From positions 1 through 44,303 of the forward strand of contig CAJTZE010000029.1 of assembly GCA_910584265.1 (NCBI GenBank): a stretch of DNA of 44,303 bases. Reading direction: 5' to 3'. A model generated the notes under the pieces. That model was not told the DNA's origin and did not search any database. It was given only the letters and a program-made list of their open reading frames with translations. Numbering within the stretch: the first letter of the stretch is position 1; each line of letters starts with the position of its first letter. The DNA comes from an uncultured Dorea sp. Lineage in GTDB: Bacteria; Bacillota; Clostridia; Lachnospirales; Lachnospiraceae. Positions 42,731-44,303 of the stretch are shown here, in pieces. Position numbers and translations under genes: made by a program.

Positions 42731-43071
42731 TGGAGGTTTCCCTTTTGAATGTCCGCATCACCTTCCAGAAGAATGGTGTGGCGGTGGACGGCATCGGCAA
42801 CCATAAGAACACATGGGCGGATTATTATTCCTGCCATGCCACGGCAGGCGGCGAGGCAGGGAAGCAGACCAGTGAAGTAGATGTGGCAGGGACCGTGGCG
42901 GATGAATCGGATATTTCGTTCACAGTAAGGTACTGTAAAAAGGCATCTGTGATTGATTCCACTGGATACCGTGTGGTGTTTGGCGACGGGATTTACGACA
43001 TCGTTGCCGTTGACCACATGAATTATAAAAAGAAATGCATCAAATTCAAATGCAGGAAAGCGAGGCGGTGA
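42730..43071 (+). CDS. Phage head-tail joining (head closure-type) protein
   Basis: A 113-residue beta-rich protein: MEVSLLNVRITFQKNGVAV, EVDVAGTVADESDISFTVRYC, YRVVFGDGIYDIVAVDHMNY. The sequence fits the small head-tail adaptor found upstream of HK97 gp10-like genes in siphophages. The position is the stronger evidence; the family name is not certain. It overlaps the preceding fragment by one base and the next gene starts 2 nt after its stop. Confidence 0.75.
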   Translation: MEVSLLNVRITFQKNGVAVDGIGNHKNTWADYYSCHATAGGEAGKQTSEVDVAGTVADESDISFTVRYCKKASVIDSTGYRVVFGDGIYDIVAVDHMNYKKKCIKFKCRKARR

Positions 43072-43073
43072 CG

Positions 43074-43454
43074 ATGGCGAACGGCGTATCTATCGACCGG
43101 ATGGCGGAGGAGATCATGAAAGGTCTGACGGAATATGCGGACCTTGCCACGGAGGATGTGAAAAAGGCGGTGAAGAAAGCCGGGACTGCGGTGCGGAAGG
43201 ATATTGAAGCCAACGCGCCGAAGGACACCGGGAAGTATGCAAAGTCATGGACGGTGAAGACCAGGTCGGAAACTTCCAATTCGCTGGAGGTGACGGTGCA
43301 TTCCAGGAACCGCTACCAACTGACGCACCTTTTGGAACACGGCCACGCCAAGAGGGGAGGCGGGCGCGTCCCGGCAAAGCCCCATATTGCGGCGGCGGAG
43401 CAGGCCGGCATCGATCAGCTTGAAAAAGAGATACAGAAAGCATTGGAGGGATAG
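43074..43454 (+). CDS. HK97 gp10-like phage protein
   Basis: A 126-residue protein with the HK97 gp10 signature: AVKKAGTAVRKDIEANAPKDTGKYAKSW, then LTHLLEHGHAKRGG and PAKPHIAAAEQ. This family is a tail-completion or head-tail joining protein of siphophages. The start at 43074 follows GAGGCGGTGA and keeps standard spacing to the previous stop. Confidence 0.92.
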   Translation: MANGVSIDRMAEEIMKGLTEYADLATEDVKKAVKKAGTAVRKDIEANAPKDTGKYAKSWTVKTRSETSNSLEVTVHSRNRYQLTHLLEHGHAKRGGGRVPAKPHIAAAEQAGIDQLEKEIQKALEG

Positions 43455-43457
43455 TCT

Positions 43458-43796
43458 TTGGAAACATTACTGGCGCTTTTAAAAGAAACCGGCATCCCCT
43501 TTGCCTATGACCATTTTGCGGAGGGCGAATCGCCGGAGCCGCCGTTTGTCTGCTACCTCCTGCCGCAGAGCGACAATTTCGCCGCTGACGGCATGGTGTA
43601 CTTCAAGGCGAGTGGCGTGAAGATAGAATTATACACTGACACCAAGGACCTGTCGGTGGAAAAGAAGCTGGAGGACGCGCTGGATAGGCGGCACATCTTC
43701 TACAACAAATCGGAGGTCTGGATTGACAGCGAGAAGCTGTACGAGGTCCTCTACCAATTCGATATGGAGGTGGTTTGCGATGCCGAAGAAGAATAA
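43458..43796 (+). CDS. Phage tail-terminator-like minor protein
   Basis: A 112-residue protein starting at TTG. It contains GIPFAYDHFAEGESPEPPFVCYLLP and later SVEKKLEDALD, a pattern of small tail-terminator-like proteins that stand between gp10 and the major tail protein. I assign it on position and shape; the family is tentative. The next gene starts inside its last codons. Confidence 0.75.
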   Translation: METLLALLKETGIPFAYDHFAEGESPEPPFVCYLLPQSDNFAADGMVYFKASGVKIELYTDTKDLSVEKKLEDALDRRHIFYNKSEVWIDSEKLYEVLYQFDMEVVCDAEEE

Positions 43797-44303
43797 AGTG
43801 AAATTTAATATCTGCAATGTGCATTACGCGCTGCTGACGCTGGGGACGGACGGGGCGGTGTCCTTCGGCACGCCTGTTGCGATGCCCGGCGCAGTTTCCC
43901 TTTCCCTGGACCCCAACGGCGAGCCAAGCAATTTCTATGCGGACGGGTACGCCTATTACACGGTCAGCAACAACATGGGCTACGAGGGCGACCTGGAGCT
44001 TGCCATGGTGCCGGAGAGCTTCCGCACCGACGTGCTGAAGGAGGCCCTGGATGAGAACAAGGTGCTTTTAGAGAACGCCAATGCGGAAACGGAGAACTTC
44101 GCCCTGCTGTTCGAGTTTGACGGCGATGTCCGGAAAATCCGCCATGTGCTGTACAACTGCTCGGCGGCGCGCCCGACCATTGAGTCCCAGACCAACGAGG
44201 AGGAGATCGAGGTGCAGACCGAGACGCTGTCCATCACGGCAGCGCCTTTGGTGTTGTCCTGCAAATTAGATGCACCAGCTCCATGCAGATTAGATGCGCC
44301 TGA
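43780..44303 (+). CDS. Phage major tail protein (phi13-like), runs off the window
   Basis: At least 174 residues, reading past the end of the window. The first 155 or so match phi13-type major tail proteins: VKFNICNVHYALLTLGTDG, VSLSLDPNGEPSNFYADG, YEGDLELAMVPESFRTDVL and ETLSITAAPL. After SITAAPL the expected tail sequence is replaced by VLSCKLDAPAPCRLDAP, translated from a 24-nt tandem repeat. This may be a phage variant, a mobile repeat or an assembly artefact. It overlaps the previous gene by 17 nt. Confidence 0.85.
   Translation, partial: MPKKNKVKFNICNVHYALLTLGTDGAVSFGTPVAMPGAVSLSLDPNGEPSNFYADGYAYYTVSNNMGYEGDLELAMVPESFRTDVLKEALDENKVLLENANAETENFALLFEFDGDVRKIRHVLYNCSAARPTIESQTNEEEIEVQTETLSITAAPLVLSCKLDAPAPCRLDAP
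44260..44303 (+). repeat. 24-nt tandem repeat at the window end
   Basis: Unit 1 spans 44260-44283 and unit 2 44284-44303 (cut by the end). Over 20 aligned bases 16 are identical; the core is GCAAATTAGATGC versus GCAGATTAGATGC. The period is 8 codons (CKLDAPAP, CRLDAP...). No spacers separate the units. Confidence 0.6.

Noticed and set aside
44260..44303. CRISPR-like repeat
   Set aside because: The units abut without spacers, differ from each other and lie within a phage reading frame.

Overview
The window looks like chromosomal DNA of a Gram-positive anaerobe of the class Clostridia, most likely a Lachnospiraceae gut bacterium. This is inference from gene content and style: the neighbourhood gdpP-rplI-dnaB, rpsF-ssb-rpsR with a DUF951 gene upstream, a YhaM-type nuclease, a class B sortase, MutS2, strong purine-rich Shine-Dalgarno sites and sigma-A-like promoters. 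No 16S gene is present, so the genus cannot be fixed.

Layout. Positions 1-7.0 kb form a signalling block: a membrane hybrid histidine kinase with two receivers, a response regulator carrying both HD-GYP and GGDEF domains, a free Hpt protein, a YjbR protein, and, convergently, a hemerythrin/CheX-like/receiver fusion. From 7.2 to 10.7 kb come coaBC, a PucR-type regulator with an LUD-domain protein, and tRNA-Cys. From 10.8 to 15.8 kb the minus strand holds a type IA topoisomerase and a three-gene J-domain/DUF5685/zinc-ribbon cluster, with a decayed LysR gene between them. From 15.9 to 26.8 kb the plus strand carries sortase B, DUF951, rpsF-ssb-rpsR, an unknown charged protein, an ArgD-like aminotransferase, a sugar nucleotidyltransferase, galE and gdpP-rplI-dnaB. 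From 27 to 38.4 kb lie small unknown genes, a short 2[4Fe-4S] ferredoxin, an orphan sugar-binding lipoprotein, a mutS2-response regulator-histidine kinase operon, a catalytically dead HtrA-like protein, a YhaM-like nuclease and an RlmD-type methyltransferase.

The last 6 kb are accessory. An AT-richer module (38.7-42.4 kb) encodes a TetR regulator, a cation diffusion facilitator, a MATE transporter and a DtxR-like regulator. Matching palindromes (TTGAA-N6-TTCAA) lie at the tetR promoter and just upstream of the transporter genes. At about 42.6 kb this DNA joins abruptly to GC-rich tailed-phage structural genes: the 3' end of one gene, a head-tail protein, an HK97 gp10-like protein, a small tail protein and a phi13-like major tail protein. 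The major tail reading frame runs off the window inside a 24-nt tandem repeat.

Working together: the first block reads as a phosphorelay feeding c-di-GMP metabolism, with an oxygen or iron sensor fusion next door. The central part is mostly conserved housekeeping. The 3' end holds the recent acquisitions. No CRISPR array, insertion sequence, integrase or rRNA gene was seen. The best candidates for something unusual are the hemerythrin-CheX-receiver fusion, the inactivated HtrA-like protein, the TetR/CDF/MATE/DtxR module with its paired operators, and the phage junction and terminal repeat.
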